Shown here piece after piece: positions 24,304-32,454 of a stretch of DNA of 37,689 nucleotides. The DNA comes from Pullibacteroides sp964436335 (GTDB lineage Bacteria; Bacteroidota; Bacteroidia; Bacteroidales; P3): positions 1 to 37,689 of the forward strand of contig CAYTCD010000006.1 in assembly GCA_964436335.1 (NCBI GenBank), read 5' to 3'. A program made the translations under genes and the position numbers. How positions within the stretch are numbered: position 1 is the stretch's first letter; every line of letters starts with the position of its first letter. The notes under the pieces were generated by a model. That model saw nothing but the letters and a program-made list of their open reading frames with translations, was not told the origin of the DNA and searched no databases.

Positions 24304-25482
24304 ATGAAGATCCAGCATATACTACCGGTTGTACTGACATTCGCAGTTCTTTGCCACGCCTGCCGCAAGGACGAAATCGTGGTGCCTTCCGAATACGAGT
24401 TGCTGCCTGTTCCTGTGCGGTCGGAGGCTTCTTTCGCGCCAAACGAGCCCATCGGGATGTATCTGCTCAACGAGGGCAATATGGGCAGCAACAAGGCTTC
24501 CATCGACTATGTGGATTTTGTGAACGGCTATTATATCCGCAATCTCTATGCCGAACGCAATCCAACCGTTATCAAGGAGTTGGGCGATGTAGGCAACGAC
24601 ATTCAGATTTACGGAAGCAAACTCTACGCGGTCATCAACTGCTCGCACAAGGTGGAGGTAATGGATGCGCGCACCTGTGTGCGTATCGGGCAAATCGACA
24701 TTCCCAACTGCCGTTATATCCGTTTTTCGCGCGGCAAAGCCTATGTTTCGGCCTACGTGGGGCCTGTTTCCATCAACCCCAATGCCCAGTTGGGCGCGGT
24801 GTTCGAAGTGGATACAGCCACGCTCACCGTGACCCGTGAGGTGAGTGTGGGTTACCAGCCCGATGAACTGGATATTCTGGGCGAATACATCTACGTGGCC
24901 AATTCGGGCGGCTACCGCGTGCCGGACTACGACTACACGGTATCGGTGGTGGAACGCTACGGCATGAAACAGGTGCAGAAAATTCCGGTGGGCATCAACC
25001 TGCACCGTTTGCGCAAAGACCGCCATAACCGGCTTTGGGTCAGCTCACGCGGCGACTACGGGCAGCTCCCCCCCGCCCTGCATCTCTTGGAGAGGAAAAA
25101 CAGTACCTCCAAAGAAATGGCGGTAACCGACACCTTTCCCATTCCTTGCTCGGAGTTTGTGATTGCCGGCGATTCGCTCTATTTCTACGGCGTTTCGTGG
25201 AACAGCCAGACCGAAAGCAACCACGTTTCCTACGGCATTTTCAATATCGCTTCCAAAACCTTGTCGGCATCAAGTTTCATTACCGACGGCACCGAAAAAG
25301 ACATCAAGATACCCTACGGCATCGCGGTAAACCCCTACAATGGAGACATCTTCGTTACCGATGCCAAAAACTATGTGTCGAGCGGCGTGTTGCACTGTTA
25401 CGGCAAGAACGGGCGAAAAAAATGGAGTGTGCGCACCGGCGACATTCCCGCGCACATGGCGTTTTTATACAAACAGAACTGA
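24304..25482 (+). CDS. btuG: BtuG-like beta-propeller surface lipoprotein (YncE/DUF5074 type)
   Basis: The protein has 392 residues. The N-terminus MKIQHILPVVLTFAVLCHAC ends in a lipobox-like cysteine (C20), so it is probably a lipoprotein. The rest is a seven-bladed propeller pattern with repeated strand motifs: MYLLNEGNMGSNKASIDYVD, DIQIYGSKLYAVINCSHKVE, YQPDELDILGEYIYVANSGG, HRLRKDRHNRLWVSSRGDYG, PYGIAVNPYNGDIFVTDAKN. BtuG of Bacteroides thetaiotaomicron is a surface propeller lipoprotein that binds B12 with very high affinity and sits on BtuB (established). The length, fold pattern and position directly after btuB under a B12 riboswitch support the same role here. The gene name rests on that context rather than on an alignment. 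Confidence 0.8.
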   Translation: MKIQHILPVVLTFAVLCHACRKDEIVVPSEYELLPVPVRSEASFAPNEPIGMYLLNEGNMGSNKASIDYVDFVNGYYIRNLYAERNPTVIKELGDVGNDIQIYGSKLYAVINCSHKVEVMDARTCVRIGQIDIPNCRYIRFSRGKAYVSAYVGPVSINPNAQLGAVFEVDTATLTVTREVSVGYQPDELDILGEYIYVANSGGYRVPDYDYTVSVVERYGMKQVQKIPVGINLHRLRKDRHNRLWVSSRGDYGQLPPALHLLERKNSTSKEMAVTDTFPIPCSEFVIAGDSLYFYGVSWNSQTESNHVSYGIFNIASKTLSASSFITDGTEKDIKIPYGIAVNPYNGDIFVTDAKNYVSSGVLHCYGKNGRKKWSVRTGDIPAHMAFLYKQN

Positions 25483-25485
25483 GAA

Positions 25486-26724
25486 ATGACAGACAGAAAA
25501 ATATCGGTTGTAAAACCAAGGGCGTATAAAGCAATCATAGGGCTTCTGGCGGCAATGCTTTTCGTTGCCTGCCGCCCCGAGATACCGATGGTGAACCTCG
25601 GCATAGACGACACCTATGCGGTGGCGCGCATGAAAGCCCTGGTGCTGCATCCCGAATTTCCGGGAAGCCGCTATATATGGACTTCTCTCGACAGTGCGGG
25701 AAACGAGCGCGTGGTATCGGAAGAACGCGATTTTATTTTCTGTTCGGCCACACAAGGCGAGTTCCGTTTCCGTCTGCAAATCGAAGACAGGGAGAACCCC
25801 TACACGCATGAGCTGAAGATTACGGTATGGGAAGAAGAAGTGGCGTACAGCCCCTACATCAGCAAGGTATATGAATACCGCCCTGCGCCGGGGCAGTTCG
25901 TGAACCTGATGCCCGCCTACGAAAACGGCGATACCTACGCCGATATGCTCAAGAAAACGGAGGAATCCATCGGGGGAACCAACGATGTGATGATTTCGTT
26001 GGGCGCCTACGGCGGTTACGTTACCTTCGGCTTTGACCACAGCGTGGTGAACGTGCCGGGGCAATACGACTTCAAGATATACGGCAATGCGTTCTATTCT
26101 GCCGAAAACCCCAATCCCGACAATCCCGATTCGGGCGGCAGCAGCGAGCCGGGCATCGTGATGGTGAGCTTTGACCGCAACCAAAACGGCATTCCCGACG
26201 ACCCTTGGTATGAGTTGGCCGGCAGCGAATACCGCAAGCCCCAAACCAAGCATCATTACCGTATTGCCTACGAACACCCCGACGAGCAGAATTCCGCCCT
26301 TACCGACACGGCCTATATCCGCTTTACCGACAGCGAGGGAAAAACCGGCTATGTGCCCCGCAACGCCTACCACCGCCAAAGCTATTATCCGCAATGGGTG
26401 AGTGAATCGGTGTTGAGCTTCGAGGGGACGCTTTTGGCAAACAATGCCGTGGATGAAAGCGGAAACGGCTCCTATTACGTACTCTACGCCTACGATTGGG
26501 GCTATGTGGATAATCATCCCAACGAAGTGGCCGATAAATCGAGTTTCGATATCGGTTGGGCGGTGGATGAAAACGGAAATTCCGTGCATCTGCCCTGCAT
26601 AGACTTTGTACGCGTCTATACGGGGGTGAGCCAAAGTTGCGGTTGGCTGGGAGAAACCTCCACCGAACTATCCAAGGCGGAAGACCTGCACGTGGAAAAA
26701 CAAAAGAAAAACATCAAGCGATAA
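25486..26724 (+). CDS. Surface lipoprotein of the PKD-like 'cell surface protein' family from B12 loci
   Basis: The protein has 412 residues. A membrane segment followed by LFVAC (C29) is a good lipobox. An Ig/PKD-like domain (~40-125: ARMKALVLHPEFPGSRYIWT, CSATQGEFRFRLQIED) precedes a larger beta-rich domain (~165-400: GGYVTFGFDHSVVNVPGQYD, IVMVSFDRNQNGIPDDPWYE, YDWGYVDNHPNEVADKSSFD, IDFVRVYTGVSQSCGWLGET). A short Asn/Pro/Asp linker (NPNPDNPDSGGSS) interrupts it. From memory, close relatives sit beside btuB/btuG in Bacteroides as 'cell surface protein'. Their function is unknown to me. It starts 3 nt after the BtuG-like gene, so it is in the same operon. It may be a further corrinoid-binding or scaffold component (inference). 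Confidence 0.75.
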   Translation: MTDRKISVVKPRAYKAIIGLLAAMLFVACRPEIPMVNLGIDDTYAVARMKALVLHPEFPGSRYIWTSLDSAGNERVVSEERDFIFCSATQGEFRFRLQIEDRENPYTHELKITVWEEEVAYSPYISKVYEYRPAPGQFVNLMPAYENGDTYADMLKKTEESIGGTNDVMISLGAYGGYVTFGFDHSVVNVPGQYDFKIYGNAFYSAENPNPDNPDSGGSSEPGIVMVSFDRNQNGIPDDPWYELAGSEYRKPQTKHHYRIAYEHPDEQNSALTDTAYIRFTDSEGKTGYVPRNAYHRQSYYPQWVSESVLSFEGTLLANNAVDESGNGSYYVLYAYDWGYVDNHPNEVADKSSFDIGWAVDENGNSVHLPCIDFVRVYTGVSQSCGWLGETSTELSKAEDLHVEKQKKNIKR

Positions 26725-26730
26725 CTGATC

Positions 26731-28176
26731 ATGAAAAAATCAACATGGCTTTGCCTTGCCTTTACACTCTGCCTCTGCCCTCTCCGGGCGCAGGAAGCGG
26801 ACTACACCCAAGGCGTGTTCATCCTCAACGAAGACTGGTTCGGGCATCAGAACAGCACGATTAATTTCCTGCACGCAAACGGCGAATGGGAATACCGGGT
26901 GTTCCAAAAGGAAAATCCGGGCAGGGAATTGGGTTGCACGAGCCAATACGGGGCGATATACGAAGGCCGTATGTATATCATATCCAAGCAGGAACGTGAT
27001 ATGGGCGCTTCGGTAAGGGGCGGAAGGATAACGGTTTGCGATGCCAAGACCATGAAGTGCATCGCCCAGCTTCCCCACATCGCCACCGATGGCAACGGAA
27101 ATTCGATAGCCGATGGCCGCGCCTTTGTGGGCGTCAACCCGCAGAAAGGCTACATCTCCACCAGCAACGGCATTTATGTGTTCGACCTCGAAACCTTGCA
27201 GATAAGTGGCATGATTGCCGGAACGGGTAGCGATAACGGAGGGCTCTATTCCGCGCAGTGCGGCATGATGTTGAAGGTGGGCGACCGCGTGTTTGCGGTT
27301 CATCAGAAAAAGGGTCTGTTGGTGATAGATGCCGAAAGCGACACGGTTCTGCGCGTTATCGGTGCTCCTATGGAGGGGGGCGTGCAGCGCGGGTTCGGTT
27401 CTATCGTGCAGGCCAAAGACAGCAGCCTGTGGCTCAGCGTGGCGGCGGAGATAAACGGGCGTGGCAGCACGGTGGATTATTTTTTCAAGTTCGACCCCGA
27501 GACCCTCGATACTACGAGGATTCTTCTGCCCCAAGGCTACGGGTTGCCCAATTCATGGTACGCCTGGACGGCCGATGCGTTCTGCGCCTCCATGCAACAG
27601 AACAAGCTGTATTGGAAAAAGCAGAGCGAGGGTTGGTTCACCAACAGCCAAATCGTATGCTACGACATCGACAAGGGCGAATGTTCCGATTTTTTCGATG
27701 CACAGTCCATCGGCTGGTATATCTACTGCGGTGCGGGTTTCCGCGTTCATCCCCAAACGGACGAGATGTACGTTTCGCTCTATTTGGACAATCTCAAGCA
27801 GACCTACCAAACGGTCCGGTTGAGCAATACGGGCGAAGTGTTGGGCGTTTACGAAATGATAGACAACTATTGGTTTCCCGCTATGATAATCTTTCCGCCG
27901 CAGGCGCAGAACGACCCGACGGAGCCCGGCGATACCACGGCGGTGGAACAACCGAGTGTGTCTTCTCTGCGGATTTATCCGAATCCTGCCACGGAAAGCG
28001 TCTATATAGACGGAGCCTATGCGCAGCTAAGGATTTACGACCTCACGGGCCGTCTTCTGCACACCTACGCGGCACAGGCGCGGATTTCGGTGGCGGATTT
28101 GCGCCCGGGCATCTATGTCTTCTACCTCACGGATACCCACGGCCAAAAAGCCATACATAAAATCGTGATACGATAA
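26731..28176 (+). CDS. Beta-propeller (DUF5074-like) protein with T9SS sorting domain
   Basis: The protein has 481 residues. A type-I signal peptide (MKKSTWLCLAFTLCLCPLRAQ) has no lipobox. The propeller region (~25-395) resembles the BtuG-like protein two genes upstream in its start (QGVFILNEDWFGHQNSTINF) and blade motifs (QYGAIYEGRMYIISKQ, GVNPQKGYISTSNGIYVFD, FRVHPQTDEMYVSLYLDN). After an Asp/Pro/Thr linker (NDPTEPGDTTAVEQ) comes a T9SS type-A sorting domain (~410-481: SLRIYPNPATESVYID, GRLLHTY, GIYVFYLTD). It is 6 nt after the previous gene, so it is in the B12-regulated operon. It is probably a second corrinoid-capturing propeller exported by T9SS (inference). Confidence 0.8.
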   Translation: MKKSTWLCLAFTLCLCPLRAQEADYTQGVFILNEDWFGHQNSTINFLHANGEWEYRVFQKENPGRELGCTSQYGAIYEGRMYIISKQERDMGASVRGGRITVCDAKTMKCIAQLPHIATDGNGNSIADGRAFVGVNPQKGYISTSNGIYVFDLETLQISGMIAGTGSDNGGLYSAQCGMMLKVGDRVFAVHQKKGLLVIDAESDTVLRVIGAPMEGGVQRGFGSIVQAKDSSLWLSVAAEINGRGSTVDYFFKFDPETLDTTRILLPQGYGLPNSWYAWTADAFCASMQQNKLYWKKQSEGWFTNSQIVCYDIDKGECSDFFDAQSIGWYIYCGAGFRVHPQTDEMYVSLYLDNLKQTYQTVRLSNTGEVLGVYEMIDNYWFPAMIIFPPQAQNDPTEPGDTTAVEQPSVSSLRIYPNPATESVYIDGAYAQLRIYDLTGRLLHTYAAQARISVADLRPGIYVFYLTDTHGQKAIHKIVIR

Positions 28177-28178
28177 CC

Positions 28179-28278
28179 NNNNNNNNNNNNNNNNNNNNNN
28201 NNNNNNNNNNNNNNNNNNNNNNNNNNNNNNNNNNNNNNNNNNNNNNNNNNNNNNNNNNNNNNNNNNNNNNNNNNNNNN
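28179..28278. other. Assembly gap (100 N)
   Basis: Exactly 100 N starts 2 nt after the stop of the preceding CDS. The true length is unknown. The missing sequence includes at least the start codon and part of the signal peptide of the next gene. Confidence 0.99.
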
Positions 28279-31200
28279 CTGTTGATGCTTTCCGCAGCTT
28301 TCGCACAGAAAGAGACCTTTCGCGTACAGGGGCATGAACGCCCCGATTTGGTACGCCCGACAACAATGGCGCAGAGCCTTTCCACGCGCGAAACCGCAAC
28401 GGAAGAAAACACCTTTTCTTTCGACGACATCCTGTTTTGGGTGGGAGAAGGCGCAAACCGCGCGGCCTTGGTGGTGGATTGGCACGATGAAGCCTTAGAC
28501 CATGCGTTGGTTTGGGGCTACCGCTGGAACGGCGAAGCCACCGGCTACGATATGATTTCCGCTATCGCCGCTGCCGATTCGCGTTTCACGCTCCTGACTC
28601 ATGTAACCAATCTCGGCAATACGGTTGCCGGCCTCGGCTACAACACGCATTCTCCCTACGAAACGGAATTTCTATATACTCCCGCTGAGGGCGAGCCTGC
28701 GTCTTACAAGCCGGTCAACGGCATTGTGACAACCACTGCGTATAACTACGACGATTGGACGTGTTCGGATGCCAACGCCCTGTGGCGGTCGGGCTGGTAC
28801 ACCAACGGATATTGGTCGTATCAGGTAAAGGACGCCTTGACGGAAGAATTTTCGTATTCCAACTGGGGCGCGTCTTCCCGCAAACTCACCGACGGCTGCA
28901 TGGACGGCTGGTCTTTCGCTTCCTTGACCAACACCACCGAAGGTTCTTTGCCCCGTATGCCTTACCAAGCGGTGACGGCGGCGGCCGAACCTACGGACGC
29001 AAACGCCTATTGGGGGCAGATGTACAAGAATCCCGAACACCAGTCGATTGTGGATTTGCCTTTGGCCGTGGCCGAAAACCAGATTTCGGTGAAATGGGAA
29101 TATCCTTTTACGGGATACAGCGGACAGCCTATTGTGGTGGGCGACTACATGTATAACACCACCGGCAAGAAAATTCTCAAGATTTCGTTGCACGACGGTT
29201 CTTTGGTGGCCGAACACGATATGATAGGCTCCATCGGTTTCTTCTCAATGATAGCCTATGGAGACGGCAAGATTTTTGTAACCTTGGGCAGCGGGGTCAA
29301 CCAAGCCTTCGATGCCGTTACGCTCAAGCCGCTCTGGCAGTCGAAAGTGGAAGTGGGCGGCCAACAGCTTTGTCCTATCGTTTATCACGACGGCTATCTC
29401 TATACCGGCACTTGGAACGGCGGCAGCCCGGCAACGGGGGTATTCTATTGCCTTTCCACCGCCGACGATGATCCGGAAACCGAAGACGAAATCAAGACAC
29501 CGGTATGGCAGTCGGCCAACACGGGTTTCTATTGGAGCGGCGGTTCCATTGTGGGCGACTGCATTTTTGTGGGCGGTGACGATGGTGTGATGCGTTCCTA
29601 CAACCGTCTTACAGGTGCGGTGGTGGATGAATGGGAAATAGCGCCCGATGTGGCGGGTTCCACGATTCGCAGCGGTACTTCCTACGACGAAAAAACGCAG
29701 CGGCTGTTCTTTACGGGCAAGGAAGCCCGAAAGATCTATTCGGTAAAAATCAATGCCGACGGCACTTTCGACGATGCTTCCAAATTAGCCACCGACATTG
29801 CAGGACAGGCCACCACCACGCCCACCGTCTATAACGGCAGGGTTTACGCCACTTCCGGCACCATGACCAGCGGCGGCGGTTTCGATGTGTTCGACGCCCA
29901 AACGCTGGAGAAAATCTATACCGTGGATATGGGTGGCATCTCGCAGTCCACGCCCGTAGTCAACACCGCTTTCGCCACCGAAGAAAACGGACACGAAGTG
30001 TATATCTACGTATGTTTGAACAACGCGCAGGGCAGTTTGGTCTGCATCCGGGATTTCGAGGGCAATACCGAACCGCTTGTTCAATACAAATGGAACGCGC
30101 CCAAGATTCAATATTGCACGCATTCCATGGTGATGGACCAATATGGCATGATGTATTACAAGAACGATTCCCGAGGCTTTTGGGCGTTGGGCAGCAAGGG
30201 TGTTTCGTTGAATCAACCCACCGCCAAAATCAAAATTGGCGAGGAGCTGGCCTTGCATCCCCGTGTGGTGACAACGAATGCCGACAAAAATGTAAGCTGG
30301 GTTTCCACGAACCCGGCGGTGGCCACTGTCGATGCATTAGGTGTGGTGAAAGGTTTGGCGGCAGGAAAAGCCAACATCGTGGTGGAAATGGAAGAGGGAG
30401 CGTTTACCGATACGTGCGAAGTAAGCGTATATACGCCGCTCACGGGCATCACGCTTGCTCAAAGCGAAATTGAAATGAATGTGGGTGATGATGAGGCTCT
30501 GACCCTAACCATAGCGCCTGCCGGTTCGCAGGAAGATTTGGTGTGGGCGTCTTCTAACGAAACGATTGCCACGGTAAGCGAAACGGGCGTGGTGACGGCG
30601 GTGGCTCCCGGTGAAGCCGTTATCACGGTATCCACGAAAGACGGACGTTTGTCCCAAACCTGCCAAGTGAGAGCGGTGCCGGTGGCTGTAACGGGCGTGA
30701 ATATCGCCGCCTCGGGCACCACCGTAGGCAAAAACGGGCTGCAACTGACTGCGACGGTACTTCCTCAAAACGCCACGAACAAAAACGTAAGCTGGACTTC
30801 TTCCGATGAAACGATTGCCACGGTGAGCGAAACGGGTAAGGTAACGGCAGTGATGCCCGGCAACGTCACGATTACCGTCACGACCGAAGAAGGCAGTTTC
30901 ACCGAAAGCCAAGAGGTAACGGTGGATATCGTACCGGTAACAGGCGTAAGCCTCAATCAGAACACGCTGGCTTTGGTGTATAATGGCACTAACTCCAGAC
31001 TCACCGCAACGGTAACGCCCTCCAACGCCAGCATCAACACGGTAACTTTCGAAAGCACCGATGAAACCGTTGCCACGGTTACCTCCCCTTACGGTTGGGT
31101 ATATCCGCAAGGTGTCGGCACGGCCAAGGTGATTGTGCGGACCGTGAACGGCAATTTTACCGACACCTGCGTGGTGACGGTGGAAGACGTGCATGTGGCC

Positions 31201-32358
31201 GGCATACAGCTTGGTGCGGACACACTCAGGATTGAGGACGGCAAGAATAAGTCGTTGACCGTGACGTTCACGCCTGCGGCTGTATCCAATAAAACCATTA
31301 CATGGATTTCTACCGACGAGTCTGTGGCAACGGTAAGCGCCACCTATAACGGGGCTTCGGTAAAACCTGTGGGCAATGGCGAGGCTTTGATTATTGGCCA
31401 AAGCGAAGACGGCGGCTTTGCCGACACCTGCGTGGTCTTGGTTTCCAATCTTGTCGTGAACCCGGTAACGGGCGTTGTCATCAGCAACAAGACCCTTGCG
31501 TTGACCTTGGGAGGCTCTGGAAGAATGTTGACGGCCCAAGTGTTGCCCGATACCGCCACGAGAAAGGACCTCACATGGGAATCCACCAACGAAACCGTGG
31601 CAACCGTCAGTGCCATGGGCACGGTAACGGCCAAGGCGGGTGGTGAAGCCAAAATCATTGTCAAGACGGTGGACGGCGGTTTCGCCGACACTTGTACGGT
31701 AACGGTGCGCGTGTTGGTAACGGGCGTAACCTTGGATAAGACGGCAGAGGAACTGACGGTAGGCGACTCGCTTGTCCTGACTGCCACCGTGCTGCCCGAA
31801 AACGCCACGAACAAAGCCTGCACATGGGCTTCTTCGGACGCGGAAGTGGCGAGCGTGAGCGAAACGGGCGTGGTGAANNNNNNNNNNNNNNNNNNNNNNN
31901 NNNNNNNNNNNNNNNNNNNNNNNNNNNNNNNNNNNNNNNNNNNNNNNNNNNNNNNNNNNNNNNNNNNNNNNNNNNNNGTGAGCGAAACGGGCGTGGTGAA
32001 AGCCCTCTCTGTAGGTGAAACCACGATTACCGTAAGCACCGTGGACGGCGGCTTCACCGCCGATTGCAAGATTATTGTCCGCACCGTGACAGATACCGTT
32101 ATCGGAGGCGACACCACGGCGATACAAGACCTGCAACCGCTCGCCCTGTCGGTTTACCCGAATCCTACGGTTTCGGAATTCCACATTGAAATAGCCGAAC
32201 CCGCCCTGCTCGAAATATTTACAACCACCGGTCATTTGGTATTCCACAAGAATGCCACCCCCGGCGTACATACCTTCAGGCCCGAAAGAAGCGGCCTTTA
32301 CCTTATCCGCCTCTCTTCCGCAGGCCGCAGTAAGGCGGTTCGTGTGATAAAACGATAA
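28279..32358 (+). CDS. Large T9SS surface protein: N-terminal unknown module, beta-propeller, Big2 repeats (5' partial, internal gap)
   Basis: The frame opens inside the N gap. The first visible residues (LLMLSAAFAQ) are the end of a signal peptide. An N-terminal module follows (~20-120: DILFWVGEGANRAALVVDWH, HALVWGYRWNG, GYDMISAIAAADSRF), of a kind I recall from other secreted proteins without a known function. Next is a PQQ/YncE-like propeller (~255-640: YSGQPIVVGDYMYNTTGKKI, SGGSIVGDCIFVGGDDGVMR, TTTPTVYNGRVYATSG). At least seven Big2 Ig-like repeats run from ~640 to 1265 (GVSLNQ.., WVSTNPAVATVDALGVVKGL, WASSNETIATVSETGVVTAV). A T9SS sorting domain closes it (LSVYPNPTVSEFHIEI to RVIKR). 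A second 100-N gap at 31878-31977 lies in the last repeat. Propeller plus context suggest a B12-locus surface protein; whether it is in the same transcript is hidden by the gap. Confidence 0.82.
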   Translation: MLMLSAAFAQKETFRVQGHERPDLVRPTTMAQSLSTRETATEENTFSFDDILFWVGEGANRAALVVDWHDEALDHALVWGYRWNGEATGYDMISAIAAADSRFTLLTHVTNLGNTVAGLGYNTHSPYETEFLYTPAEGEPASYKPVNGIVTTTAYNYDDWTCSDANALWRSGWYTNGYWSYQVKDALTEEFSYSNWGASSRKLTDGCMDGWSFASLTNTTEGSLPRMPYQAVTAAAEPTDANAYWGQMYKNPEHQSIVDLPLAVAENQISVKWEYPFTGYSGQPIVVGDYMYNTTGKKILKISLHDGSLVAEHDMIGSIGFFSMIAYGDGKIFVTLGSGVNQAFDAVTLKPLWQSKVEVGGQQLCPIVYHDGYLYTGTWNGGSPATGVFYCLSTADDDPETEDEIKTPVWQSANTGFYWSGGSIVGDCIFVGGDDGVMRSYNRLTGAVVDEWEIAPDVAGSTIRSGTSYDEKTQRLFFTGKEARKIYSVKINADGTFDDASKLATDIAGQATTTPTVYNGRVYATSGTMTSGGGFDVFDAQTLEKIYTVDMGGISQSTPVVNTAFATEENGHEVYIYVCLNNAQGSLVCIRDFEGNTEPLVQYKWNAPKIQYCTHSMVMDQYGMMYYKNDSRGFWALGSKGVSLNQPTAKIKIGEELALHPRVVTTNADKNVSWVSTNPAVATVDALGVVKGLAAGKANIVVEMEEGAFTDTCEVSVYTPLTGITLAQSEIEMNVGDDEALTLTIAPAGSQEDLVWASSNETIATVSETGVVTAVAPGEAVITVSTKDGRLSQTCQVRAVPVAVTGVNIAASGTTVGKNGLQLTATVLPQNATNKNVSWTSSDETIATVSETGKVTAVMPGNVTITVTTEEGSFTESQEVTVDIVPVTGVSLNQNTLALVYNGTNSRLTATVTPSNASINTVTFESTDETVATVTSPYGWVYPQGVGTAKVIVRTVNGNFTDTCVVTVEDVHVAGIQLGADTLRIEDGKNKSLTVTFTPAAVSNKTITWISTDESVATVSATYNGASVKPVGNGEALIIGQSEDGGFADTCVVLVSNLVVNPVTGVVISNKTLALTLGGSGRMLTAQVLPDTATRKDLTWESTNETVATVSAMGTVTAKAGGEAKIIVKTVDGGFADTCTVTVRVLVTGVTLDKTAEELTVGDSLVLTATVLPENATNKACTWASSDAEVASVSETGVVXXXXXXXXXXXXXXXXXXXXXXXXXXXXXXXXXXVSETGVVKALSVGETTITVSTVDGGFTADCKIIVRTVTDTVIGGDTTAIQDLQPLALSVYPNPTVSEFHIEIAEPALLEIFTTTGHLVFHKNATPGVHTFRPERSGLYLIRLSSAGRSKAVRVIKR
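30196..32090 (+). repeat. Tandem Big2-encoding repeats within the large surface protein
   Basis: At least seven degenerate units of roughly 240-280 nt each encode G-[VI]-x-[LI] ... ATV-LP ... W-x-S-[ST]-[DN]-E-T-[IV]-ATVS-x-x-G-V-V ... T-[CV]-x-V. DNA identity between units is high only in short blocks, such as the segment encoding VSETGVV at about 30575, 30826, 31855 and 31978. Confidence 0.85.
31878..31977. other. Assembly gap (100 N) in the last Big2 repeat
   Basis: Exactly 100 N. The 23 nt before it (31855-31877) are identical to the 23 nt after it (31978-32000), and the offset between them is 123 nt, a multiple of three. Joining the two copies gives a complete, in-frame Big2 unit. The gap may therefore hold no missing sequence, or one or more whole repeat units. 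Confidence 0.97.
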
Positions 32359-32380
32359 ACGCATCGGATTGCACGGAAAG

Positions 32381-32418
32381 AAAAAGGCGGCTTATATGTA
32401 AAGTGAGCCGCCTTTTTT
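32381..32418 (+). terminator. Intrinsic terminator after the Big2 protein gene
   Basis: AAAAAGGCGGCT (32381-32392) pairs with AGCCGCC plus T6 (32406-32418) around a 13-nt loop. It is 22 nt past the stop codon and ends the B12 locus. Confidence 0.88.
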
Positions 32419-32421
32419 ATG

Positions 32422-32429
32422 TACCTTTG
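32422..32429 (+). promoter_or_regulatory. Promoter -7 box for the YD-repeat-like secreted protein gene
   Basis: TACCTTTG matches TAnnTTTG exactly, starts 4 nt after the terminator T-run and lies 26 nt before the ATG at 32455. The -33 region falls inside the terminator stem and has no clear TTTG. Confidence 0.6.
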
Positions 32430-32454
32430 TGCATAATCGTAATACTCCAATTTG

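Noticed and set aside
28179..28278. A possible missing gene inside the first N gap
   Set aside because: The placeholder length carries no information. The next gene's signal peptide resumes right at its edge, so nothing beyond its 5' end can be claimed.
30196..32090. Regular repeats that might be a CRISPR array
   Set aside because: The units are ~80-90 codon protein repeats in one open frame, with no short identical repeats and spacers.
22289..32358. Possible horizontal transfer of the B12 locus because it looks more GC-rich and uses more C-ending codons than the C25 gene
   Set aside because: The frd genes show similar C-ending codon use and there are no mobile-element ends. Hand counts on single 60-nt lines (34/60 versus 28/60 G+C) are too small to support the claim.
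30505..32364. Long minus-strand open frame opposite the Big2 repeats
   Set aside because: It runs through the N gap, repeats with the same period as the Big2 units, and has no protein-like features of its own.
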